A stretch of 34,606 nucleotides of DNA, taken from positions 1 through 34,606 of the forward strand of contig CANGHK010000054.1 of NCBI GenBank assembly GCA_947453625.1, read 5' to 3'. The notes beneath the pieces were generated by a model, which saw only the letters and a program-made list of their open reading frames with translations, did no database searches and was not told where the DNA came from. The position numbers were made by a program, and so were the translations under genes. Shown one piece after another: positions 26,101 through 33,052 of the stretch. The DNA comes from Burkholderiales bacterium. GTDB taxonomy: Bacteria; Pseudomonadota; Gammaproteobacteria; Burkholderiales; Burkholderiaceae_C. The first letter of the stretch is position 1. Each line of letters starts with the position of its first letter.

Positions 26101-26623
26101 GCTCGACGATGCGCTGGATGATGGTTTGGGCCTGTACGTCGCTGCCAGAGACCGATTGACGTTCGATCTCGTCCGCCAGGGAAAATTGGGCACGGATGCT
26201 GTTCGGATCCAGTTCAGTGGCTTTGCGAAATTGCCCAACCGCCTCGTTGGCTTGACCCTGCCGACTGCGAACCACGCCCAGCAGCAAGCGGATCTCTGCG
26301 TTGTCGGGGGCAAGCGATCGCGCATGGTCGAGCCGCTGGGCCGCGAGCTCGAGTTGTCCCTGACGCAACGCCAGAACGCCCCAGTTGGCCCAGCCGCCAG
26401 CCTCGCCAGGCGCGAGCTGCGACAGTCGTTCAAACTTGGCCTGCGCCCTGGCATCGTCGCCGACCAGATAGGCGGCGAGGCCAACCCGGAATGCCGACAA
26501 AGCCATCGCATGGTCGGGTGAGTCCCTTGCGGGCAACACCGTCGTGGCAGGCTGACAGCCGACACCAAACAGCAGGGCAATCGCCAGCCCCGCTGTCAAT
26601 CGAATGAACCCCGGGGTCAGCAT
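23138..26623 (-). CDS. Giant TPR + FG-GAP + ASPIC/UnbV lipoprotein, first gene of the operon
   Basis: A 1161-residue exported protein. The start at 26623 gives a signal ending in F-G-V-G-C (Cys23), a somewhat atypical lipobox. Residues about 45-270 are TPR repeats (AYLVGDDARAQAKFERLSQLAPG, then RQGQLELAAQRLDHARSLAP). Residues about 320-680 are FG-GAP/VCBS units (VWADLDGDGTSEAVLL, IADIDNDGVWDIVLL, AADVDNNGAMDLVLL, VADLDGDGRLDLLGL). An ASPIC/UnbV-like unit follows at about 690-780 (LHFGLGEQTASDIVRVLWPNG). The remaining ~380 residues form a domain I do not recognise (WGSAIGLRINTIG, LWEVYYYDHLKL, LEIYWDQIQWARVLPE). The frame is open to 26794, but only the later start gives a signal peptide. It overlaps the next gene by ATGA. 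Confidence 0.85.
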   Translation of the reverse strand: MLTPGFIRLTAGLAIALLFGVGCQPATTVLPARDSPDHAMALSAFRVGLAAYLVGDDARAQAKFERLSQLAPGEAGGWANWGVLALRQGQLELAAQRLDHARSLAPDNAEIRLLLGVVRSRQGQANEAVGQFRKATELDPNSIRAQFSLADEIERQSVSGSDVQAQTIIQRIVEQRPENLAAWLELGRLAAKTGDQATLQRLSAKLADKTAVWPAEAQEQSTALRAAIQAGDLRASALRGLRLRNVLMRVQAYREDHAALRPAAGADTPPLMHPLGLQEQPARPAAPDTGLRFAPVAVTGVVGNGWTWTGAIELDGVAKPVIAAANGVKLVLASGPSMPFPGGAGRLGPGPEGVLQVDFSYDFKTDLVLAGAGGLRLWRQADGGQFVDASAASKLPRSVLDAAYTGAWAVDIEADGDLDLVLGSARGAPLLLRNNGDGSFEAAPIFDGVSGLRQLVWADLDGDGTSEAVLLDVDSKLRLFTNLRLGQFRERVLPASLGKVRAVTIADIDNDGVWDIVLLNEDGAIQALTDRHDGRDWQVRSLAQLPGTVPAGEFRLHAADVDNNGAMDLVLLRTSPGADAGAAMVWLGSEGSKLSALPVTPGLATALSVADLDGDGRLDLLGLSADGRVAQARSEATKAYHWQRVRPGAAESFGDQRINPFGVGGEVEVRAGPLVQKQRITGPMLHFGLGEQTASDIVRVLWPNGVLQAEFDLKVDQVVRTEQRLKGSCPFLFAFDGKAINFVKDAVPWGSAIGLRINTIGTARVESTEEWYRVGRDQLVARDGRYDLRITAELWEVYYYDHLKLTAVDHPPGTEVYVDERFAIPPVKPRIVVVETPRRLAAAVDDLRHDVAGVLANLDGQGLDSFGRGQYQGVTRDHYVELDLGADAPADSPLVLIAHGSLRPTDSSINVALSQGRRWRPQGMQLEIPDGKGGWKLARDALGFPAGRKKTVLFDLAGLFHKEGPRKLRIRTNLEIYWDQIQWARVLPEARLQLTPLEPSAADLHYRGYSVLKAPPAGAPEVPRYDELAGTAARWRNMAGYYTRYGDVRELLQAVDDRYVIMNAGDEMSFSFPEPPPPTGGWLRDFIIQGDGWIKDGDYNSTFSSTVQPLPHHGESAYTVAPGRLEDEVAFRRHPQDWDNYHTRYLADDAVLGALRQRGKR

Positions 26624-27012
26624 TTTCTGTTTACCGCACGAAGTTCCATGAGCATGCCACCAATGGTACACATCGCGCTCGAGAACTGCTGTGGCACGGT
26701 GTTTCAGCGCATGCCGGGCAGGTGCATCGACTCGATCCGAATCACGAGTGGAACGAAGCTCCATCGCCGGATGACAGATCATTCGGCGACTCATTCGGGT
26801 TCACCCTGACGTCAATGACTGATTTTTGAAAGAATGCGTCTCGTGACCCTGTGCTGTCGACCCATGCACGGGGTGCTGATATGAGTGTTCACCCGCATGA
26901 ACCCGGATGATTTATGAAAGACCTCCGGAATGCCACGCAGTCCAATCAGTCGAGGCCTCGCTGTGCGTCAATGCGGTGAGGTGTCCAATTGGCGCGACAG
27001 GAGTGAACCAAG
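26624..27012. promoter_or_regulatory. Divergent control region between the UnbU/V operon and the LVIVD genes
   Basis: This 389-bp gap separates the seven-gene minus operon from the plus-strand LVIVD pair and should hold both promoters. Repeated short elements are visible: TCATTCGG at 26779-26786 and 26791-26798 (12-bp spacing), GTTCACCC at 26799-26806 and 26887-26894, and the inverted repeat GTTCA-N6-TGAAC at 26887-26902. These may be operator sites. No clear -35/-10 pair was found. Confidence 0.4.
26999..27003 (+). promoter_or_regulatory. Shine-Dalgarno of the first LVIVD gene
   Basis: AGGAG lies 9 nt before ATG 27013 and supports that start over ATG 27016 or the later in-frame ATG at 27028. 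Confidence 0.7.
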
Positions 27013-28689
27013 ATGATGGAATCCAGGATGTTGTTGGCCGACGCGGGCAAGAGGCAAGCCCAGAGCCCGAAACAGAGGCTGTCAAGTTGGCTCGCGCCAA
27101 GTGCGGCATGCCTGGCAAGTTTGTTGCTCCTTGGCTGCGGCGGCAGCGATGGCACGGGTACTGCTGCCGCCCCGACGGCCACAGCGGCCAGCTTTTCGGT
27201 GGCCAAGGCGGCGTGCGGACCAGGCGACAAGCCGGAACCCGATCTGCAAGGACAAGTCTCGGCAGCAGTGCGAACAGCTGGCTTCAAGGGCTACAGCTGC
27301 AACCTGGAACTGGTCAGTCAGTACAAGGGCGATGGCGCGAGCTGGCAATTCGCCTGGTTCCAGGACCGCGCCGGACACAAGTGTGCTTACTACGACACCT
27401 CAGTTCTCAAGAACGACGGCATATCAAGAAGCGCAACTCAGATCGGCACGATCGTGCTCGACATCTCCGACCCGGCCAACCCCAAGCAAACGGCCAACCT
27501 CACCACGACGTCCATGCTGGACCCCTGGGAGTCGCTCAAGGTCAATGAACGTCGCCAACTGCTGGGCGCGACCCAGGCGACCAACGGCAAGGGTGGTCCG
27601 CAACTTGATCTGTATGACTTGTCGGGCGATTGCAGAACACCGCAACTGCTGTCGAGTGTGGCGATAGGAACCGCGGGCAATGGCGACGCCGCGGCGCTGC
27701 CGGCAGGCTACGACCTGCAAGGCCACGAAGGCAACTTCTCTCCGGACGGTCTGACCTGGTACAACGGCGACCGCGGCGCGGTCAAGAAGTACACGGCCAT
27801 CGATATCAGCAACACGATCCATCCCAAGTTGCTCACCACCTGGGATCTGCCGCTGGTGCCGACCGTTGTGCTCACGACGCATGGCTTGAACATCAGCCCC
27901 GACGGCAACCGCGCTTATGTATCGCGCGCTGGCGTCCTTGGATCAGTCGCAACCAACGATCTCAAGACAGCACCCGAGGTCGACGGCATGATCATCCTCG
28001 ACACCAGCGAGGTTCAGAAGCGGCTGCCCAATCCCAAGATCAAGCAAGTCGGCATGGTCACCTGGCGTGACAGCGGTCAGGCCCAACACACGATCGACAT
28101 CATCGTCAAGGGCAAGCAGTACGTGGTCGTCGCCTCTGAATTGGGAACCGGCGGCAACAGCCCTGCCGGTTGGGCGGCATCCTGCGCCGCAGGCTTGTCT
28201 CCGTTTCACACGGCCCGAATCGTCGACATTGCAGACGAGACCAAGCCCGTCGTCGTCTCCAAGCTGTTCCTCGAAGCCTATGACCCAGCGAATTGCTCCA
28301 AAGTCCTTCCGGACCTGGCGGGGCTGAGCAGCTTCACCTACGGCAGCCATTACTGTAGCGTCGACAACAAGGACAACGCGACGACCCTGGCCTGCGGCTA
28401 TTTCAATTCCGGCATCCGCGTGTTCGACATTCGCGATGTTGCGAATCCGAAAGAGATCGCATATTTCAACCCGCCAGGCGTAACCACGATCAGCAACGGT
28501 TCGAACCACAACCGCGCGGGCGGCTGGGTGAGTGGTGGCCCTGACTGGTGCAACTCCCAGATTCGGCTGGACGCCGCGACCGCAAGCCTGCAGACCATAT
28601 GCCAGGACAACGGCTTCTTGTCACTGAAGTTCAAGAACGGCGTGTGGCCATTCCCGGAGAGCACCACGCCAGCCGGCAAGCAGAACTGA
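27013..28689 (+). CDS. LVIVD-repeat beta-propeller lipoprotein (copy 1)
   Basis: A 558-residue lipoprotein with a basic n-region, hydrophobic LASLLLLGC and lipobox L-L-G-C at Cys42. Repeats of the LVIVD type recur (IVLDISDPANPKQTANL, RIVDIADETKPVVVSKL, RVFDIRDVANPKEIAYF), and HGLNISPDGNRAYVS fits a propeller blade. Ten further cysteines lie in short motifs (KAACG, YSCN, HKCAYYD, GDCRTP, AASCA, ANCSK, HYCSVD, LACGY, DWCN, TICQD), all kept in copy 2, so up to five disulfides are possible outside the cytoplasm. The function is unknown; LVIVD proteins are thought to be surface proteins. A good Shine-Dalgarno supports the start. Confidence 0.85.
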   Translation: MMESRMLLADAGKRQAQSPKQRLSSWLAPSAACLASLLLLGCGGSDGTGTAAAPTATAASFSVAKAACGPGDKPEPDLQGQVSAAVRTAGFKGYSCNLELVSQYKGDGASWQFAWFQDRAGHKCAYYDTSVLKNDGISRSATQIGTIVLDISDPANPKQTANLTTTSMLDPWESLKVNERRQLLGATQATNGKGGPQLDLYDLSGDCRTPQLLSSVAIGTAGNGDAAALPAGYDLQGHEGNFSPDGLTWYNGDRGAVKKYTAIDISNTIHPKLLTTWDLPLVPTVVLTTHGLNISPDGNRAYVSRAGVLGSVATNDLKTAPEVDGMIILDTSEVQKRLPNPKIKQVGMVTWRDSGQAQHTIDIIVKGKQYVVVASELGTGGNSPAGWAASCAAGLSPFHTARIVDIADETKPVVVSKLFLEAYDPANCSKVLPDLAGLSSFTYGSHYCSVDNKDNATTLACGYFNSGIRVFDIRDVANPKEIAYFNPPGVTTISNGSNHNRAGGWVSGGPDWCNSQIRLDAATASLQTICQDNGFLSLKFKNGVWPFPESTTPAGKQN

Positions 28690-28758
28690 TCTGCGCTTCA
28701 TGTCGTCAAGACAGGTCCGGCGGTGCAGCTGCTGGATTTTTTTCAGAACCACCAAAAT

Positions 28759-28762
28759 GGAG
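28759..28762 (+). promoter_or_regulatory. Shine-Dalgarno deciding the start of the second LVIVD gene
   Basis: GGAG lies 9 nt before ATG 28772 (an AGGA also sits closer). It selects the shorter start over in-frame ATGs at 28700 and 28757 and gives a proper lipoprotein signal. Confidence 0.6.
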
Positions 28763-28771
28763 ACAGGAACG

Positions 28772-30451
28772 ATGAACAACAAGCATCAGCGGCACATGTT
28801 GCCAACGCGACTTTCGTTGGGGTTGGTGATCTCCGCCTCAGCGTTTCTCTGGGGCTGCGGCGGCAGCGATGCCGTCATCACTGCCGCGCCCACTGTGCAA
28901 GCCGAGGGATTGGCCGTGGCAAAGGCCACTTGCGGCACCGGCGACACGCCCGAGCCGGACTTGCAGGGACAGGTATCTGCCGCGGCACGAACGGCAGGAT
29001 TCAATGGCTATAACTGCAACCTGCAGCTGATTGGCCAGAGCAAGAACGATGGCGGCAGTTGGCAGCACGCGTTCTTCACCGACAAAGCTGGGCACAAGTG
29101 CAGCTATTACGACACCTCTTCGGGCACGGCTGGCAGACGCCACATGGGCGTGGCCGTGATCGACGCCACCGATCCTGCGAAGCCCTACCGTACGACGTCT
29201 CTTGAGACGACAGCGATGATGGACCCCTGGGAGTCGCTGAAGGTCAACGAGAAGCGGCAGATGCTGGCTGGCGTCAACGCCGTGAACGGCAATGGCGGCC
29301 CGGAAATCGAGATCTACGACTTGTCGGGTGACTGCCGCTACCCGCAACTGCTCACCTCGTCGAAGGTCGGCCTCGATGACGGCACAGGGCAATTCGTCGC
29401 TTCGGTCCAGGGGCACGAAGGCAACTGGGCACCTGACGGCCTGACCTACTACGCGGCAAACCTGAACAATGGCTACATCTACCCGATCGACACCAGCAAC
29501 CCGGCCAAGCCGAAGGCGCTGACGAAGTACGTCACCGCACCCGGACGCGTGCACGGCCTCAACATCAGCGACGACGGCAACCGAGCCTATGTCGCGATTC
29601 TGGGCCAAGGAAGCGCCGCGGCCCCATCGGCGACTCGACCTGCTGGAGCGCCAGCGAACAACGGCCTGCAGATCCTCGACACCAGCGAGATCCAGTCGCG
29701 CAAGGTTGGAGGCACGATCAAGGTCATCAGCACCCTGGTCTGGGATGACGGCGGCGGTGCGCAGCACGCCATCAATGCCGTGATCAACGGCAAGAAATAC
29801 GTGATCCATGCCGATGAGGCCGGGTCTGGCGGCAACAGCGCAGCCGGTTGGCAAGCGGCCTGCAGCGCCAATCTGCCCGCCTGGCAATTCGCGCGGATCA
29901 TCGACATTTCGGACGAGACCAAGCCAGCCATCGTGTCCAAGCTGATGCTCGAAGCCTATGATCCCAAGAATTGCAGCAAGGTGCTCCCGGATCTTGCCGG
30001 GCTGGGCAGTTTCACCTACGGCGCCCATTACTGCAGCGTCGACAACCGGATGAACGCCACCACCCTGGCCTGCGGCTACTTCAACTCAGGCATCCGAGTG
30101 TTTGACATCCGCGACCCGGCCAAGCCCAAAGAGATCGCCTATTTCAATCCTGCAGGCACCAAAACGGGAAGCCCTGGTTCGAACCATTACGCCTCCAACG
30201 GCAGTGTTGCATCGCCGGCGGGCGCGACCGGCGCCAATGTCGTTTTCAACACGCCGAACCAGATCACGACCTACAAGCAGAACGCTTGGGTCAGTGGTGG
30301 GCCTGACTGGTGTTCGGCCCAGGTTCGACTGGATGCGGCGACGGCAACACTGCAGACAACTTGCCAGGACAACGGGTTCCTCTCTCTCAAGTTCACGAAT
30401 GGAGTCTGGCCATTCCCGACCAGCAGCACACCGGCTGGCCTGCAGAACTGA
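28772..30451 (+). CDS. LVIVD-repeat beta-propeller lipoprotein (copy 2)
   Basis: A 559-residue tandem paralog of the preceding gene, 82 bp downstream, with lipobox L-W-G-C at Cys29. The same blocks are conserved along the whole length: PEPDLQGQVSAA, MDPWESLKVNE, DLSGDCR, VQGHEGNWAPDGLTYY, HGLNISDDGNRAYV, LEAYDPKNCSKVLPDLAGL, GYFNSGIRVFDIRD and VSGGPDWC. The ten cysteines of copy 1 are all present. Differences concentrate in two insert regions, around 29150 (short AGRRHMG) and around 30160-30280, where copy 2 has an extra ~25 residues before NAWVSGGPDWC. It is followed by a terminator, so the two LVIVD genes form one transcript unit. Confidence 0.87.
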   Translation: MNNKHQRHMLPTRLSLGLVISASAFLWGCGGSDAVITAAPTVQAEGLAVAKATCGTGDTPEPDLQGQVSAAARTAGFNGYNCNLQLIGQSKNDGGSWQHAFFTDKAGHKCSYYDTSSGTAGRRHMGVAVIDATDPAKPYRTTSLETTAMMDPWESLKVNEKRQMLAGVNAVNGNGGPEIEIYDLSGDCRYPQLLTSSKVGLDDGTGQFVASVQGHEGNWAPDGLTYYAANLNNGYIYPIDTSNPAKPKALTKYVTAPGRVHGLNISDDGNRAYVAILGQGSAAAPSATRPAGAPANNGLQILDTSEIQSRKVGGTIKVISTLVWDDGGGAQHAINAVINGKKYVIHADEAGSGGNSAAGWQAACSANLPAWQFARIIDISDETKPAIVSKLMLEAYDPKNCSKVLPDLAGLGSFTYGAHYCSVDNRMNATTLACGYFNSGIRVFDIRDPAKPKEIAYFNPAGTKTGSPGSNHYASNGSVASPAGATGANVVFNTPNQITTYKQNAWVSGGPDWCSAQVRLDAATATLQTTCQDNGFLSLKFTNGVWPFPTSSTPAGLQN

Positions 30452-30487
30452 ATCTGAAATTGCGGCTCAGAACACGAGCCCTTCAGA

Positions 30488-30518
30488 GCCTCCGGCGCGA
30501 AAGCACCGGGGGCTTTTT
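30488..30518 (+). terminator. Rho-independent terminator after the LVIVD pair
   Basis: Stem GCCTCCGG (30488-30495) pairs with CCGGGGGC (30506-30513), with one G-U pair and a 10-nt loop. It is followed by TTTTT (30514-30518), 36 nt after the stop codon. An extra A-T pair flanks the stem. Confidence 0.85.
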
Positions 30519-30817
30519 CATGACTTACGCATGACCTTGTCTTCGCAGGACGAGCGTCGGTCACCATCTCATCTTCGCTGAAGAGAAGATCTGCGCCTTC
30601 AGGCGAAGCTGGCGTCAAGCCGCGACTTGCCGGCGCGCATAGCAGAGGCACGATGCTGCTGACTTGGGCGCTTGCTGCCTGCAGCAGGCCTTGACCGACG
30701 GTCGCGAAGCCAGCAGAGCCAAGGCCTGCTGAACCCACCCAACTCACCGGCCAGGCCGCCAACAGATCGTGTCCTGGCGAACGATCTCGATTCAGGCCCG
30801 GGCAGCCAGGGATGAAC
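30519..30817. other. Intergenic region between convergent genes
   Basis: About 300 bp between the LVIVD terminator and the 3' end of the minus-strand membrane-protein gene. No gene is supported. It contains a perfect 12-bp inverted repeat, listed separately. Confidence 0.6.
30682..30731. repeat. Perfect 12-bp inverted repeat
   Basis: CAGCAGGCCTTG (30682-30693) and CAAGGCCTGCTG (30720-30731) are exact reverse complements separated by 26 nt. There is no T-run on either side. It could be a 3' hairpin of the minus-strand transcript or a remnant of a small mobile repeat. Confidence 0.6.
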
Positions 30818-32305
30818 TCATCGTCCCGTCGGAAGCAGCACCTGCCCGGCAGCGATAGGCAGGGAGAGGATCCACAAGCCAATGGTGGTCAAGATCACCA
30901 TCAGCACCAGCAGCGGCAACTGGCTTAAAGCCGCCTGTTTCCGTGTCGGGAAAACCTTGAGCGCCTCGACATGGGCGAGGTAGACGCTGAGGATATGACC
31001 AAACAGAATCAGCCCGACCTGGGTGTGCCAGATCAAGCCGGCATCGAGAAGGATTGGCTGGATGTTCCAGCCCTTGTTGCCAAACAGGTTCCAACCAAAC
31101 CCGAAAGGATCAAAGGCGAGCGCCAGGGCGAGCGGCCCTTGAGCGAGTGCCAGCGTGAAGTAGTGCGTGACGTTGTACACAAAGGCGATCGGCACGAGCG
31201 AGAGCGCAAATTGAAGCGCGAGTTCAGGCACGGAGAGGGTTGTGCGCGCAACAAGCTTGGTCAGCGCAACAAAGCCAATATAGATGGCCAAGTAGACGAA
31301 TGGCGAGACGAGCATCATCAGCCACTGCCAGTAGTAGAAATAGTCGACCAGGATCAAGTATTGCCCAGGCTTGCCGGCGGCAATGAACTTGGCCAACACT
31401 GGAAACACATCCTTCCAGAAGACCTGGACCCACGGCACCGTTTCGTGGAGGCCATCGTATGCGGTTGAAGACAACATGAACAGCACGAAGATCAGCAAGC
31501 TGAAATGATCCGCACGCTCGCTCAGCAGTCCGACAAAGGGCAGGCGCAGGTGCATCGTCGCTGGTTGACCGCTTGCAGCGCAGCGGTATTCGAGAGGCGA
31601 CATTTTGGCAACAAGTCCGAGCAACACCGCAAACAGCTCACCTTGGCGGAACCAGGTCTCGCGGCCCAGCAGCCACGCCGCCGCCAGATTGATGGCGACA
31701 TAGCTCAAAAGAGCCAAGGACAGCGTGCGCGGATTCGTGTGGCCAAAAAGTTCGATCCAGATGAAGCCCATGTAGAGCGCCAATGCTGGGTAACAGCCCA
31801 GCCATTGCGGGTAGTGGCACTTCCCGCGCAACAGTCCGGGCCGAATGCGCTCCAGCCAGTCGCACAACACCAGCAAGGGGTTGATGGCTCGGTAGACGTC
31901 ACCAATCAGCGCGGTGAGGTAGGTAAAACCCAAGACAAACACAACCCAGAAAAAGGTGATGTTGAAGTTCCGCGTCGGAACTTTGGTGCCGGCAAGCCCC
32001 GTCGCGATGGTCAGGAGCAAGGCCAGAACACTCAGAACGCGACAGCCCGAGATCCAGTCTGGGCGCATCAAGGCGGCGCCGAAGCCGCGTCGACTCAATT
32101 CAAGGCTTCGCGACTGCAGACTTCCGGTGTCGCCACGGACGAAATAGCCGACCACGACGAATGAAGCCAGCAAGGCTGCAGTCGCGCCATAGGCGTAGAG
32201 CCACAACGGCACTGGCAGGTTGTATGGCACTTGCATCGCATGAGCTGCGGCAGAAGCAGTCCACAGCCACAGCAACGAAAGCAAAAAAAGTCTGTGAAAA
32301 CGCAT
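30818..32305 (-). CDS. Polytopic histidine-rich membrane protein, 'fenitrothion hydrolase'-like family (copy 2)
   Basis: A 495-residue paralog of the gene at 17024-18499. The signal peptide ends SAAA, followed by H22 (AAA|HAMQVPYNLPVP), so the mature protein should also begin with histidine. About twelve hydrophobic spans follow. The shared blocks are present: TFFWVVFVLGFTYLTALIGD, MGFIWIELFG, RTLSLALLSY, GRETWFRQGE, FMLSSTAYDGLHET, VYNVTHYFTL and DPFGFGWNLFG. The histidine trio is near H427 (IWHTQ), H437 (GHI) and H445 (AHVEAL). ATG 32305 lies 7 nt after the stop of the cupredoxin-like gene and has AGGG 5 nt upstream, so the two are co-transcribed. Its long C-terminal tail (VLLPTGR) differs from copy 1. 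Confidence 0.8.
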   Translation of the reverse strand: MRFHRLFLLSLLWLWTASAAAHAMQVPYNLPVPLWLYAYGATAALLASFVVVGYFVRGDTGSLQSRSLELSRRGFGAALMRPDWISGCRVLSVLALLLTIATGLAGTKVPTRNFNITFFWVVFVLGFTYLTALIGDVYRAINPLLVLCDWLERIRPGLLRGKCHYPQWLGCYPALALYMGFIWIELFGHTNPRTLSLALLSYVAINLAAAWLLGRETWFRQGELFAVLLGLVAKMSPLEYRCAASGQPATMHLRLPFVGLLSERADHFSLLIFVLFMLSSTAYDGLHETVPWVQVFWKDVFPVLAKFIAAGKPGQYLILVDYFYYWQWLMMLVSPFVYLAIYIGFVALTKLVARTTLSVPELALQFALSLVPIAFVYNVTHYFTLALAQGPLALALAFDPFGFGWNLFGNKGWNIQPILLDAGLIWHTQVGLILFGHILSVYLAHVEALKVFPTRKQAALSQLPLLVLMVILTTIGLWILSLPIAAGQVLLPTGR

Positions 32306-32312
32306 CTCAGCC

Positions 32313-32735
32313 CTAGCGTGGATAGACTTCAAGAGCGCCCAACTCTGCCTTGGCGTGGTGCAACTCATAGCCAAAGCGACCGGTTTGCTTTGCACTGAAT
32401 TGCAGCGTGGTGGTCTTGTCGGGCACCAGTGTGAGGTGCAAGTTGTATCCGTGCAGATGCAACTCGTCCGAGCTGTCGCAGATCATTCGAAAAATCACCT
32501 CATCACCCTGCCGCACCTGAATGACTGCAGGTCCTGTCACCAATCGTCCACGCTGGATCACCAGGTCGAAAACGACAGGTGCGGCTACAGCCAAGTCCAG
32601 CGTCGGTGTACCAGATGTGGCGGCTGTTGGCGACTCAGGTGTTTGCGCTTTCGACACCTCGGCTTTTGGCCTGAAAGTCACCAGCAGAACGCCCAGTAGG
32701 ACGATCACTGCTCCGAGATAGGCCAGAAATTTCAT
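32313..32735 (-). CDS. Membrane-anchored cupredoxin-like domain protein
   Basis: A 140-residue protein with one N-terminal hydrophobic helix (FLAYLGAVIVLLGVLLVTF), a Thr/Pro-rich linker and a ~90-residue beta domain. In the domain, RGRLVTGPAVIQVRQGDEV is followed by FRMICDSSDELHLHGYNLHL and a final FGYELHHAKAELGALEVYP. This is the Cupredoxin_1 pattern. Possible metal ligands are the histidines in ELHLHGYNLHL and ELHHA plus the nearby Cys, but the classical C-x-n-H-x-n-M set is not complete, so copper binding is unproven. ATG 32735 is chosen; the frame opens at 32789. It directly precedes the membrane-protein gene and probably shares its transcript. Confidence 0.75.
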   Translation of the reverse strand: MKFLAYLGAVIVLLGVLLVTFRPKAEVSKAQTPESPTAATSGTPTLDLAVAAPVVFDLVIQRGRLVTGPAVIQVRQGDEVIFRMICDSSDELHLHGYNLHLTLVPDKTTTLQFSAKQTGRFGYELHHAKAELGALEVYPR

Positions 32736-33052
32736 CGCGATGCGCAGCACGGTCCCACTGGCGCACTCCTTGTCATGAACTCGCCGCAACGGGCATCGTT
32801 AGAGGGTTTCGGACCCACAACCACGTACCGCTTGTCTCCGAAGTATAGAGCCGGCTCAACCTTCGAGTGACGGCTCAATCGACTCTCGTCCGCAGCGGTT
32901 GCCGCTGTCACGTCGCAGTCGCTTGCGCAATGTGCATTGCCGCGTTACCGTGTCACCAAAGACTTGCATCTTCAACTGTGAAGTCGAAGCCGACCGCCTG
33001 ACGTCTCGGAGAGTACGTCGTTTTTCAATACATTCTTGCTGTTCGGACTTCT
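32736..33052. other. Divergent intergenic region
   Basis: This 317-bp gap lies between divergent starts. The last 60 bases before 33053 are AT-rich compared with the rest of the window, which fits a promoter, but I could not assign -35/-10 boxes. No gene is supported. Confidence 0.4.

Noticed and set aside
15136-26623. Enediyne biosynthetic cluster because of UnbU/UnbV names
   Set aside because: No polyketide synthase or other enediyne genes are present; these families occur widely outside such clusters.
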